In this document: piece by piece, positions 17,811-27,321 of the stretch
Position numbering within the stretch: position 1 is the stretch's first letter
Layout: each line of letters starts with the position of its first letter
Assembly: GCA_016937115.1 (NCBI GenBank)
Contig: JAFGWN010000049.1
Span: forward strand, 1-46,079
DNA: 46,079 nt
Origin: Balneolaceae bacterium
Lineage (GTDB): Bacteria > Bacteroidota > Rhodothermia > Balneolales > Balneolaceae
Direction of reading: 5' to 3'
Notes under the pieces: model-generated
The model's database searches: none
What the model saw: the letters and a program-made list of their open reading frames with translations, nothing else
Told to the model about the DNA's origin: nothing
Position numbers and translations under genes: made by a program

Positions 17811-19166
17811 TTAGTTGCTTCCACCGTAACCATCATTTTGCGTTAAGGCATCGTTGGCATTGATCTCCCGAAGCGGGACCGGATAAACCAGATCAGGAGA
17901 ATTCCATGACAGGCTTCCGACATCTTGCTCAAGACGCTTTTTATCGTGGAGAAAATGGCCTTCAAAAGCCAGTTCAACATATCTTTCATCAAGAATATCC
18001 TGAAGCGTAGGTGTCAAATTTGGACCAAGATTAACCCGCTCGCGGATGATCGTAAGGTCCTGTCCCGGTGTATTGGGTCCAACTTGTGTTCCCGTCCGGA
18101 AATTACTTTCAGCACGTATCAGGTACATTTCAGCAAGGCGAATAACAAGAACATTTCCGTATTGATCTTGCCATTTACCACTGCGTGTTCCTTCGCCGTC
18201 AGCATAGAAAAGATCCAGCCGGTCGTCACCCGATTCATATTTATCTAAATGCTGTTGCTGTATCTCTATATCTCCACGTCCTCCATTTCCTTGTGATGCG
18301 TAAAACGTATGCAAAGAGTTTCCGCCGTCCTGCGAAGTCACCTGTATCGCAAAAATATCTTCCGATGTATTTGCATTACTATTGTTGAAGACATCTGCGT
18401 AATTGGGAACCAGGGTAAATTCTCCTGATTCTATAACTCTGTTAGCTTCGGCGGCAGCGTTCGCATAGTCGCCCTGTTGTAAATAAATACGAGCAAGCAT
18501 GGCGCTGGCAGCATACGTTGTTGCATACACGCTATTGGTAGGCGGTAGCAGGTTTTTGGCCTCTGTCAAATCAGAAATTGCCTGGTTATATATTTCCTGA
18601 ACCGTGTTGCGGGGAATTTCGCTTTCTTCGTTAATGGAGGTTGTAGGTGTTGTAACCAGCGGTACCGCTAAGTTAGAGGAAGGATCACCATCATTCCAGG
18701 CTTTCCCAAACTGACGGGCAAGCTCAAAATACAGCGATCCTCTGATAAACAGCGCTTCACCGCGAACGCGATCCTGATCCCCTGCATTAACAACATCAAT
18801 CGCACTTAGTACATTATTAACCGTATTGATTGTACTATAGGAATCCACCCATGCATCTGCGACAAAGGAGTTGTCAACCTGAATTTCTTTCAGGAAGATC
18901 TGCCGGGGCTGCTCATAGGTTCCTGTCCAGTTTACGTCGCCCTCGTCGGCAAGTAAATCGGGCTGCATTTGCATCAACCCGCCCCAGACGTCGGCATCGC
19001 TAAACTCATTATAAGCGCCAACCAGCACCGCTTTTACATTATCGGAATTATTAAGCGCAAGATCTTCGCTGATCGATTGCTGTGGTTCGGTATCCAAAAT
19101 ACTATCGCACGAGTACACTGCAAAAACAGCTGCAACTAATATGATATATGTTTTAAATTTATTCAT
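17811..19166 (-). CDS. RagB/SusD family nutrient uptake outer membrane lipoprotein
   Basis: Lipobox VYSC; VRGEALFIRGSLYFELARQFG, ASAMLARIYLQQGDYANAAAEANRVIESGEF, VIRLAEMYLIRAESNFR. Confidence 0.96.
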   Translation of the reverse strand: MNKFKTYIILVAAVFAVYSCDSILDTEPQQSISEDLALNNSDNVKAVLVGAYNEFSDADVWGGLMQMQPDLLADEGDVNWTGTYEQPRQIFLKEIQVDNSFVADAWVDSYSTINTVNNVLSAIDVVNAGDQDRVRGEALFIRGSLYFELARQFGKAWNDGDPSSNLAVPLVTTPTTSINEESEIPRNTVQEIYNQAISDLTEAKNLLPPTNSVYATTYAASAMLARIYLQQGDYANAAAEANRVIESGEFTLVPNYADVFNNSNANTSEDIFAIQVTSQDGGNSLHTFYASQGNGGRGDIEIQQQHLDKYESGDDRLDLFYADGEGTRSGKWQDQYGNVLVIRLAEMYLIRAESNFRTGTQVGPNTPGQDLTIIRERVNLGPNLTPTLQDILDERYVELAFEGHFLHDKKRLEQDVGSLSWNSPDLVYPVPLREINANDALTQNDGYGGSN

Positions 19167-19196
19167 AACACTAAAGTTTTTTAATACGGTTGATTA

Positions 19197-22100
19197 TTAA
19201 AGGCCAAGATTAATTCCAATGGCAAAAGTTCTGGGCTGCGGGGCCGAATAAAAATCGTTGCCCAGCGCCAGGTTGCCATCCAGATAATCAGCCGTTACTT
19301 CGGGATCCCAGCCTTCATAATTGGTAAACGTCAACAAGTTTGATCCCGTCACAAATAACCGTGCGCTACGAATATTTGCCTTACTAAGCAGTTCTGCCGG
19401 CAGGTTGTAGGCGAAGGTTAATGTTTTTAACCGCAGATAGCTGCCGTCTGAAAGGTACCGGGAAGAATTAACGTTGCCGTTACCCAACCCAAGGCGGGGT
19501 TCTGGCACATCGGTTTCATCACCGGAATTCTGCCAGCGATCCAGTTGATCAGCTGTTTGATTATCAAAGTACGATGCTCCGGATGACATATAAACTCCAC
19601 CACCATTATAGATGTCATTTCCAACTACAAACTGGAAAAGCACACTCAGATCAAAACCTTTGTAAGAGAACGAGTTATTTAACCCGCCGATGAAATCCGG
19701 ATTGGGATTCCCGATAACAACCTGATTAGCCTGGGAGGGATCATTTGTGGTTCCTGTACTATGATCTACAACACCGAAGCCATCTTCTCCTACATCATTC
19801 ACATAGAACAGCGCATCTCCTGTTTCAGGGTCAACACCGGCATATTCATAACTATAGAATACCCCAATGGGTTCGCCTTCAACCGCTCTGTTAATATACC
19901 CGCCTTCAATAACCTGGCCGTTGATGTCGCCAACTTCATTGCGGTTGGCTGCAATATTAAAGCTGGAGGTCCAAAGGAAATCCCCGGCAGAAATATTTCG
20001 TGTGTTTAAAACAAATTCCACACCTTGATTTGTTAGTTTCCCCACATTTCTTGTCTGTGTAGTAAACCCAGTCGTTCCGGGCACATTAACTCCCAGCAGA
20101 AGGTCTTCCGTATTTTTGATGTAGTAATCTAATTCTCCTGTAATGCGATCATCAAACAGTCCAAAATCTAATCCCACATCAAGCTGGGTGGTTGTTTCCC
20201 ATTTTAGATCAGGGTTCGGTGTTTGCGATGGTTGCAGTGCCGAAGCCCCGGCATACGAAACACCGGCATATAATCCCAACCCGGGGAAATTCCCAATATT
20301 GGCATTTCCCGTTTTTCCATAGCTTGCACGAAGCTTCAGGAAACTGACCGTGCTTGCATCCGACATGAACTCTTCATCCGAAATAATCCATCCCGCCGAA
20401 ACAGAAGGGAAAAAACCATACCGGTTATTTTCACCAAACCGGGATGAGCCGTCCATTCTTGCACTTAATCCCAATAAGTATCGGTCTTTGTATTTATAAT
20501 TCGCCCGTGTAAAATACGACAAGAAACTGTATTCCGTTTCAGAGCCACTTCCCAGCACAATGTCTGCCGCATTTTGAATCTGCGTAAAGCTACTGTTTGG
20601 AAAGTTATCACCCTGAACTTCTGTGTAGTCTTGCTTATAAACATTAGCACTTATACCGGCTATCGCTTCAATATTATGATCCTGTGCAAATATATTGCGA
20701 TAGTTCAGGTAACTATTAGTTGTATAGTTCAATGCTTCAGTAAAAGCGCTGTATGCCGTACCTTCCGATCCGGTATAGTACGAAAGTTCATTATCGTAAT
20801 GGTAGGCTTCGTTTTGATTCAGGATATCGGTGCCAAATTCACTGCGAACGAATAAATTGGGATTAAACGCATACTCCGCATATACATTCCCAAATGTTCG
20901 GTTCAGCTTGGTCTTGAATGTCGAATTATTGGTAATATCCAACGCGTTATAGTAGTACGTATTGATATTGTACTCATTTGTCGCCTGGTAACCGCTTGCA
21001 TCCGGATCATCTTCAAAAATTGGTGAGAAGGGAATCTGGGCAACCATTTGCATGGGGGTCTCAAACAAGTTGTCATTCCCCAAACGGTTATTGATTGTAC
21101 GGTTGACACTCAGATTCAGCCCCACCTTAAATTTTTCCGAAGCATCATGATCAACGTTAATGCGCCCGTTTATGCGGGTGTATTCATTATCAATAAGAAT
21201 ACCATTTTGATTGCTGTAGGCCCCAGAGACAAAGAACCGGGTCTGTTCATTTCCAGCGCTCACACTGGCGTCTACTTCTTGTCCATAAGCATCTTGGTAA
21301 GCCTGATTTTGCCAGTCAAAATCGATGGGGTTGTTCCTCCAGTCAACGCCCTGTCCATAGAAATCAAAAACACTTTCCGTATAGCTTACCCAATCATTAA
21401 TAGCAGCCTGCTCAGAGGCATAGCCATCCGGATTCCCTCTTCTGTTATAATCATATACGGCCCGGTTTTCGGCTGCTTCTAAAAAGTAATTGATATATTC
21501 TGAGGAACGCATGAAATCACGGTTTGTCGCCGGCTCGCTAAAGCTGGTTTGATAATTAACATTAACCTGTGTTCCACCGGCCCTTCCTCTTTTAGTAGTG
21601 ATGAGTACTACCCCGTTCGAACCGCGTGATCCATAGATGGCGGTCGCTGATGCATCTTTTAAAACATCAATCGACTCAATATTGCTGGTATTTAAGGTTG
21701 CCAACGGATTTGTTTCATTATCGAAAGATGACAAACTGGCTGATGTAACCGGTATACCATCAATAACATATAGCGGCTCGGCACTGGCCGAAATAGAAGA
21801 AGTTCCCCGAATACGTACACTAATTCCCTGCCCCAGTTTACCATTTCCGGCATTTATAAATACGCCGGCAGCCCGACCCTGAATAGCAGACTCAAAACTA
21901 TTGACCGGTATTTCAGCTATATCTTCTCCCGAAACCGATGCAATATTACCTGTTAAATCCCTTTTTATTTGAGAACCGTAACCAACAACCACCACATCCG
22001 AAAGCTGCTGGATATCAGTTTGAAGCTCCACATTAATTTCAGTACGATCGTTAACAGGAACCTCCTGGGTAACGAATCCTACAAAAGAAAAAACAAGCGT

Positions 22101-22319
22101 ATTATTACCTTCCGGCACAGATAAACTGTACTCACCCTCCTGATTCGTTGCAATCCCGATTGTTGTTCCTTGGACAACAACAGAAACACCGGCCAAGGGT
22201 TCACCATTAGCAGCACTTGTAACCGTGCCCGATACCGTTCGGTCTTGTGCGTTTGCCTGAAAGCTCATAAAAAACAGCAGTAAACACACCATCCCAAAAA
22301 TTGTAGCTTTTCTTAGCAT
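19197..22319 (-). CDS. SusC/RagA family TonB-linked outer membrane protein
   Basis: CarboxypepD_reg N-domain VSGTVTSAANGEPLAGVSVVVQGTTIGIATNQEGEYSL, plug VVVGYGSQIKRDLTGNIASVSGEDI, DVLKDASATAIYGSRGSNGVVLITTKRG. Confidence 0.98.
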   Translation of the reverse strand: MLRKATIFGMVCLLLFFMSFQANAQDRTVSGTVTSAANGEPLAGVSVVVQGTTIGIATNQEGEYSLSVPEGNNTLVFSFVGFVTQEVPVNDRTEINVELQTDIQQLSDVVVVGYGSQIKRDLTGNIASVSGEDIAEIPVNSFESAIQGRAAGVFINAGNGKLGQGISVRIRGTSSISASAEPLYVIDGIPVTSASLSSFDNETNPLATLNTSNIESIDVLKDASATAIYGSRGSNGVVLITTKRGRAGGTQVNVNYQTSFSEPATNRDFMRSSEYINYFLEAAENRAVYDYNRRGNPDGYASEQAAINDWVSYTESVFDFYGQGVDWRNNPIDFDWQNQAYQDAYGQEVDASVSAGNEQTRFFVSGAYSNQNGILIDNEYTRINGRINVDHDASEKFKVGLNLSVNRTINNRLGNDNLFETPMQMVAQIPFSPIFEDDPDASGYQATNEYNINTYYYNALDITNNSTFKTKLNRTFGNVYAEYAFNPNLFVRSEFGTDILNQNEAYHYDNELSYYTGSEGTAYSAFTEALNYTTNSYLNYRNIFAQDHNIEAIAGISANVYKQDYTEVQGDNFPNSSFTQIQNAADIVLGSGSETEYSFLSYFTRANYKYKDRYLLGLSARMDGSSRFGENNRYGFFPSVSAGWIISDEEFMSDASTVSFLKLRASYGKTGNANIGNFPGLGLYAGVSYAGASALQPSQTPNPDLKWETTTQLDVGLDFGLFDDRITGELDYYIKNTEDLLLGVNVPGTTGFTTQTRNVGKLTNQGVEFVLNTRNISAGDFLWTSSFNIAANRNEVGDINGQVIEGGYINRAVEGEPIGVFYSYEYAGVDPETGDALFYVNDVGEDGFGVVDHSTGTTNDPSQANQVVIGNPNPDFIGGLNNSFSYKGFDLSVLFQFVVGNDIYNGGGVYMSSGASYFDNQTADQLDRWQNSGDETDVPEPRLGLGNGNVNSSRYLSDGSYLRLKTLTFAYNLPAELLSKANIRSARLFVTGSNLLTFTNYEGWDPEVTADYLDGNLALGNDFYSAPQPRTFAIGINLGL

Positions 22320-22594
22320 AAGAACCTCTTCTATTTATTAGATGTTGACTCCTAATTGCTTCAAAAAAATAAAGGTGGATAAAGAAAGGGAAAAGGACAG
22401 TTACAAAATGCCCTGATTTAATTTATTTTTCCTGACCCCAATATTTTAAAACAATGTTAGTTTAGAATTAAATAATTATAAATATATAAGGCAAAATATC
22501 ACGGCGATATCCTTTATTATTTACAAACTATTAAATAAAAGAGGGGCAAACTTGTATCCAAAAATAAATAAACATCACATAAACAATGTAAAGT

Positions 22595-23764
22595 TTATCT
22601 ATTAGTACGCATCCCTTTCATCTTTTCTTTAGCTAATTTCTTATAGGGTTCGCCGGTCTTGGCATCAAGGGTGGTTGCAAAAAATTTAGCTGCATTTTCT
22701 TTATCTCCCATTCGAGAAGCTGCTAACCCTGCATAATAGGCCACAGCGGGATAGTAGTTACGATGGCGCGTTCGGGGTAAGTTTTTACTGTAGGCTAACG
22801 ACTCTTCGAACAGGGAGCGGGCTTCTTCATATTTATCTTTTCGTAGCAGAATGCGCCCCTTCCAAAACAGCAGCTCTTCCCGAAGCACTTTCCGAAATGC
22901 AAGGTTTTCCTGTTCCCACCTTTTTAGCGCTTTATCAATGACCGACCTCGCTTCGTTGTAACGGTTTGTCTTAAAAAGGTTTTTTACCAGCAGCCGCGCA
23001 TAGTAATTGTTGTTGGGATACTGCTCGTACAACGTTTGAAAATAGCCAACCGCTTTTTGGTAATTTTTTTCGTAGTTGTAATTGATATTACCGAGGAAAT
23101 AGGTCGCTTCAGCCCGGGCAAAGATGGCCGTCTCTGATGCATCGCGCATATATTTTAGCCCACTTGGTTTATCGCCATTGGGCAGAAACCACGAGACCGT
23201 CTTCACCACCGGATATTCTTCTGGCAGATATGCAGAATAGTACAATTTTAATCCTTCAGCCAATTTCAAATCGGGCAGGTCGGGCACATTATCTTTTAAA
23301 TAACTATACGCATTATAAGCTTTACGTGCTGCATTCAGGCTGGTAGTCCATTCATCACGATTGGAATACTGCCGGGCAATATAACCGTTAGCCACCGTTC
23401 GTATAATTAACGCATCGGCATGGCCGGGCTGCTCATAGAGTAATTTTGAAGCGGCGTAATCAGCCTTTTTCATCATTTCATAAAAGTAGTCATCCCGCGA
23501 TGTGTCATGTAAATCGGATAACAAAACCCACCAAAACTCCATGCCCTCCATGAGCTGCCAGAGCGGATGCGAAGGATATTTCTCTTTCCATGGGTTCAAC
23601 TTTTGATCGGCACCATTGGCATTGAAATTATAAAGCGAATCGACAGCCGCCTGAGCATCTTGCCGAAATTGCTCATTTTTAATAAGCTCAGGCACCTGGG
23701 CGATAGTGGTGCCTGCCATCATTAATACCAGAAAAGAGAAAAAAACAGACTGAATCGTTTTCAC
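22595..23764 (-). CDS. Tetratricopeptide-repeat secreted protein
   Basis: Signal peptide plus TPR-like repeats (EATYFLGNINYNYEKNYQKAVGYFQTLYEQYPNNNYYARLLVKNLFKTNRYNEARSVIDKAL). Confidence 0.75.
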   Translation of the reverse strand: MKTIQSVFFSFLVLMMAGTTIAQVPELIKNEQFRQDAQAAVDSLYNFNANGADQKLNPWKEKYPSHPLWQLMEGMEFWWVLLSDLHDTSRDDYFYEMMKKADYAASKLLYEQPGHADALIIRTVANGYIARQYSNRDEWTTSLNAARKAYNAYSYLKDNVPDLPDLKLAEGLKLYYSAYLPEEYPVVKTVSWFLPNGDKPSGLKYMRDASETAIFARAEATYFLGNINYNYEKNYQKAVGYFQTLYEQYPNNNYYARLLVKNLFKTNRYNEARSVIDKALKRWEQENLAFRKVLREELLFWKGRILLRKDKYEEARSLFEESLAYSKNLPRTRHRNYYPAVAYYAGLAASRMGDKENAAKFFATTLDAKTGEPYKKLAKEKMKGMRTNR

Positions 23765-23803
23765 AAAAATCTTTTTTGTTGTATAACTCTCCTGAACACT
23801 CTT

Positions 23804-24676
23804 TTATTTTAAATACGCTGTGAACCAGTCTCTGCTTTCTACAAATGCTTTTTGCAGTGGCTCCGGAAATTCGCCATCATCAAACGGGTGGCTTCCGCCA
23901 AAGGTATGGCCGGTATCTTCCAGTAAGATCAATTCCTTATCACTCGATGAGCATGCATCCAATAACTGCTGTGCATTGGTATGCGAAACGGCTTCATCCC
24001 CTTTGGAATGAATAAAAAGTGCCGGAATTCTCAGTTCATCAACCCGGTTTAACGCAATAACCCGGCCGGCATTTTCGCGGGCATCATCCCAAACCACTTT
24101 TTTCACCTGCATAATTTGCCCGGTGCGTCCGTTCTTTATTTCTGTCACACCTTTGGTTTTCCAATCGCGTTTCATTTTATCACTCCATCGCGCGTTGTAA
24201 TCGGCCACAGCCGACCACGTAACCAGGCATTTTATTTCAGGATATTCGGCCGCAGCGGCAACGGCTGTTTGTCCGCCCCGCGAATGACCCAGAATTCCCA
24301 CATCATTTGCATTTAAAGGTTCACCGTCAGCCGTAATTTCTTCTTTGTGGATACCCCGAAGCACGGTGCCCACATCATCCAAATCCTGGCTGAGTGTTTC
24401 ACGTGCAAACAGGTCAAGCCGGTCGAATTCAAGCGGATCTTTACCGATGCCATTCAACGAAAAGTTCATCGCTAACACCGCAAAACCGGTCTCTGCCAGC
24501 CGCCGACAAATAGCTGGAAATGTACCCCAGTCTTTAAACCCCTTAAAACCGTGCAAGAATAAAATTGCAGGAAGTTCTGATAACTTCTCATCCTCGGGAT
24601 GATACACATCAAACCGAATGGGAAGCCCTTCTGATGATTCGATAGCGCTCGTTGTTTTGGAAACAGTCTTGGTCAT
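23804..24676 (-). CDS. Alpha/beta hydrolase (dienelactone hydrolase-like)
   Basis: AILFLHGFKGFKDWGTFPAICRRLAETGFAVLAMNFS..VGILGHSRGGQTAVAAA..IPALFIHSKGDEAVS..LLEDTGHTFGG. Confidence 0.9.
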   Translation of the reverse strand: MTKTVSKTTSAIESSEGLPIRFDVYHPEDEKLSELPAILFLHGFKGFKDWGTFPAICRRLAETGFAVLAMNFSLNGIGKDPLEFDRLDLFARETLSQDLDDVGTVLRGIHKEEITADGEPLNANDVGILGHSRGGQTAVAAAAEYPEIKCLVTWSAVADYNARWSDKMKRDWKTKGVTEIKNGRTGQIMQVKKVVWDDARENAGRVIALNRVDELRIPALFIHSKGDEAVSHTNAQQLLDACSSSDKELILLEDTGHTFGGSHPFDDGEFPEPLQKAFVESRDWFTAYLK

Positions 24677-24687
24677 TATTATCGCTA

Positions 24688-25485
24688 CTAATTTTTTTCG
24701 AACTCCAGTGGATCGAGCTTTACCAGCTTGCGAAGGGCGTTCACTTCATTTTCACGCAGATATCGCCAGCGTCCCATCTTCACATTATTGAGCGTTAACC
24801 CGGCGTATTCAACACGTTTTAATTTGGTAACCTCCGTCCCGAAGTACTCTACCATGCGGCGCACCAGACGGTTGCGGCCTTCAAATATTGTGAGAATAAA
24901 GCCTTCCGGTGTTCGGGATAGTTTGTGAACACTGGCGTTGCCATCTTCAAGCTCAATACCTTGCAGCAGCTTCTGCAGTTCATCATCACGAAGGGAGCGT
25001 TTGGTTTCCACTTCGTACGTTTTTCGAACTTCATAGCTGGGGTGCATCAATCGGTGGGCTAAATCGCCATCGTTAGTTAAAATAAGCAGTCCCATCGTGT
25101 GGCGGTCGAGCCGGCCTACCGGATATACGCGCTTGCCGGTGGCATCTTCAATTTTATCCATCACCGTATCACGCCCTCTGGGATCGTCGGTAGTAGTGAT
25201 GGTATCTTTCGGCTTATTGAGCAGGATATATTCAAACTTTTCCAGGCTCAGCGTTTGTCCTTCTACTTCCACGCGATCGGTACGCTGTACCTTTACCCCC
25301 ATCGCCGTAACAATTTCGCCGTTCACCTTCACTTTTCCTTCGGAAATATAGGTGTCGGCATCGCGGCGGGAGCAAAACCCGCAGTGGGCGATATATTTAT
25401 TGAGACGTATCTTTTCGTCTTTATCATATCCTTGTTTTGCCTGGGATGATGATTTTTGCTGCTTGCCTCTTCGAGATCTGCTCAT
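24688..25485 (-). CDS. rluB: rRNA pseudouridine synthase (RluB/RsuA family)
   Basis: S4 domain IRLNKYIAHCGFCSRRDADTYISEGKVKVNGEIV; VYPVGRLDRHTMGLLILTNDGDLAHRLMHPSYEVRKTYEV; GRNRLVRRMVEYFGTEVTKLKRVEYAGL. Confidence 0.95.
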   Translation of the reverse strand: MSRSRRGKQQKSSSQAKQGYDKDEKIRLNKYIAHCGFCSRRDADTYISEGKVKVNGEIVTAMGVKVQRTDRVEVEGQTLSLEKFEYILLNKPKDTITTTDDPRGRDTVMDKIEDATGKRVYPVGRLDRHTMGLLILTNDGDLAHRLMHPSYEVRKTYEVETKRSLRDDELQKLLQGIELEDGNASVHKLSRTPEGFILTIFEGRNRLVRRMVEYFGTEVTKLKRVEYAGLTLNNVKMGRWRYLRENEVNALRKLVKLDPLEFEKN

Positions 25486-25520
25486 TAAAAATCTTTTTAA
25501 AATTGCGGGTGATGATTCGA

Positions 25521-26300
25521 TTATTGCTGCTCCGTCTCTCCTTCGTCTGCTTCATTTAAAATTCCCTCTGTATCATCCATTTGCTCCACTTCTTCTGTCA
25601 ATCCTTCATCTTCCAGCTTTTCTACAGCGTCCAAAAGAGAAATATCACTTTCATCGCTATCTTCACCGGCTTCCATATCTTCTAACTCAAGCTGACGATC
25701 AAACAGAAACTGGCGGTGTTCGGCCATGTCGTCATCTTTTAAAATCTCTTCAATTTCGCGCGGCTTGGGCAGCTCGTCAATCGAGTTAAGGCCAAAGTGT
25801 TTAAGAAAGTGCTTCGATGTTTTATAAAGGAGCGGTTTGCCCGGGGCATCGAGCCGACCAGATACTTCAATAAGCACTTTTTCCAGCAACTGTCGCAGCA
25901 TATAACCGGAATCTACACCGCGAATGTCATCCACTTCGGGCTTGGTGACGGGCTGCTTGTAGGCCACAATCGCCAGCGTTTCAATTGCCGACTGGGAAAG
26001 TTTGCGATAGGCATCTTCATGCTGAAAAATGCTGAGCCACGGTTCAAACCGTTTGTGTGTGGCAAAAGTATATCCACCGGCAACTTTGGTGATTGTGAAC
26101 GCCAGACCGTTTTCTTCGTACCGCTGGTTTAGTTTTTCCACAAAAGGAGCAATAGCCTCGGGCTCGAGCTCCAGGTTTTCATCCCCCTGGCTGATGAGAT
26201 CACATATTTTTGCGGCATCAATCGGCTCGGGACTGGTAAAAATAAATGCTTCAATCACGGATGAAAGCCGGGTACCGTCAATAAATTGATAATCATTCAT
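25521..26300 (-). CDS. scpB: SMC-Scp complex subunit ScpB with long acidic C-terminal tail
   Basis: VIEAFIFTSPEPIDAAKICDLI..LSQSAIETLAIVAYKQPVTKPEVDDIRGVDSGYMLRQLLEKVLIEVSGRLDAPGKPLLYKTSKHFLKHFGL; acidic ~70 aa tail. Confidence 0.95.
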   Translation of the reverse strand: MNDYQFIDGTRLSSVIEAFIFTSPEPIDAAKICDLISQGDENLELEPEAIAPFVEKLNQRYEENGLAFTITKVAGGYTFATHKRFEPWLSIFQHEDAYRKLSQSAIETLAIVAYKQPVTKPEVDDIRGVDSGYMLRQLLEKVLIEVSGRLDAPGKPLLYKTSKHFLKHFGLNSIDELPKPREIEEILKDDDMAEHRQFLFDRQLELEDMEAGEDSDESDISLLDAVEKLEDEGLTEEVEQMDDTEGILNEADEGETEQQ

Positions 26301-26367
26301 AATTTAGCATCAACAACATTTTGGAAAACAATTCGCTGAACAATATTCGGGTTAAAGATACAAAAAT

Positions 26368-27321
26368 TTAACCGTCCTGATATTCCTGTGCAATAAAAAA
26401 GCCATCATTGCCCTGCTGTTGATATAACGGCATCAGCAGATAGCCATTACACTGCGCCGTTATCTTTCCCTCCTTGTCGGTTGCGAGCCATTCCCCTTTT
26501 TTTACCGTCTGAAAATTATTGAATCCGGCCCGCATCCTAAACTCATCACCGGGCTCTATCATGTGCTGATAGACCAGCTCCACCCGGGCGGGAAGCTGCC
26601 TATTCTCCTCGGCCAGATATGCTTCATGCTGTTCAAATGCCGGTAAGTTGGTAGTGTTAATACAGCCGACCTCATCCAGCATAGCCAGCATAGCTGCGGT
26701 ATTGTTTTTTATTGTGACTTTGTTTTCGTGCTGACCGCCTTCCAGCGCAAACGTTACACAGCCTCTATCCTGATAATAGCGAAATGCCGTTCCCCGCAAT
26801 GTTTTCTCAATCCCAAAAATGAGTGGCACATGCAATTTCGAAAACAAATTAATGTGATCTTCTTTACGAGCCGTTATTGCAAACATTCCTCCTTCGGCCG
26901 AAAAGGAGTGCAAGTCAGCAAATATTACCGGATGCGATGATGTCCCTTCTTCAGGTAGATATTCATCCAGAATATGTAATATCGATTTTATCTGGCGGCG
27001 TTCATTCGACTTCAGCTCATTGCTGGGCGTCCGGCGTATTTTATCAATGATAGACGGGAACCATATGCGGTTCATATCTTCATCGATATAACGCACGCTC
27101 TGTTTAAGCGCTGCAATATTCCCGCGAAGGGCTAAAAAGTGCCCTCTAAACAGGTGGCTTTTCTCCTGAAGGTTTTCAATCACATTCTGCAACGCCGCAA
27201 CGCCGGAAGGCTCATTGCCATGTATGCCTCCGAAGGCAACTACAGTTGGTCCATCGTATTGTCCTTCAATCAAACCAATAACCCGGTTCACCTCTTTTGC
27301 AACGGTACTGCTATTCATCAT
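26368..27321 (-). CDS. Succinylglutamate desuccinylase/aspartoacylase family protein
   Basis: VVAFGGIHGNEPSGVAALQNVI (zinc motif), VIFADLHSFS, VTFALEGGQHEN. Confidence 0.9.
   Translation of the reverse strand: MMNSSTVAKEVNRVIGLIEGQYDGPTVVAFGGIHGNEPSGVAALQNVIENLQEKSHLFRGHFLALRGNIAALKQSVRYIDEDMNRIWFPSIIDKIRRTPSNELKSNERRQIKSILHILDEYLPEEGTSSHPVIFADLHSFSAEGGMFAITARKEDHINLFSKLHVPLIFGIEKTLRGTAFRYYQDRGCVTFALEGGQHENKVTIKNNTAAMLAMLDEVGCINTTNLPAFEQHEAYLAEENRQLPARVELVYQHMIEPGDEFRMRAGFNNFQTVKKGEWLATDKEGKITAQCNGYLLMPLYQQQGNDGFFIAQEYQDG

Noticed and set aside
21048-21482. 144-aa + strand ORF
   Set aside because: Antisense to the SusC-like gene, no recognisable family, no ribosome-binding context of note.
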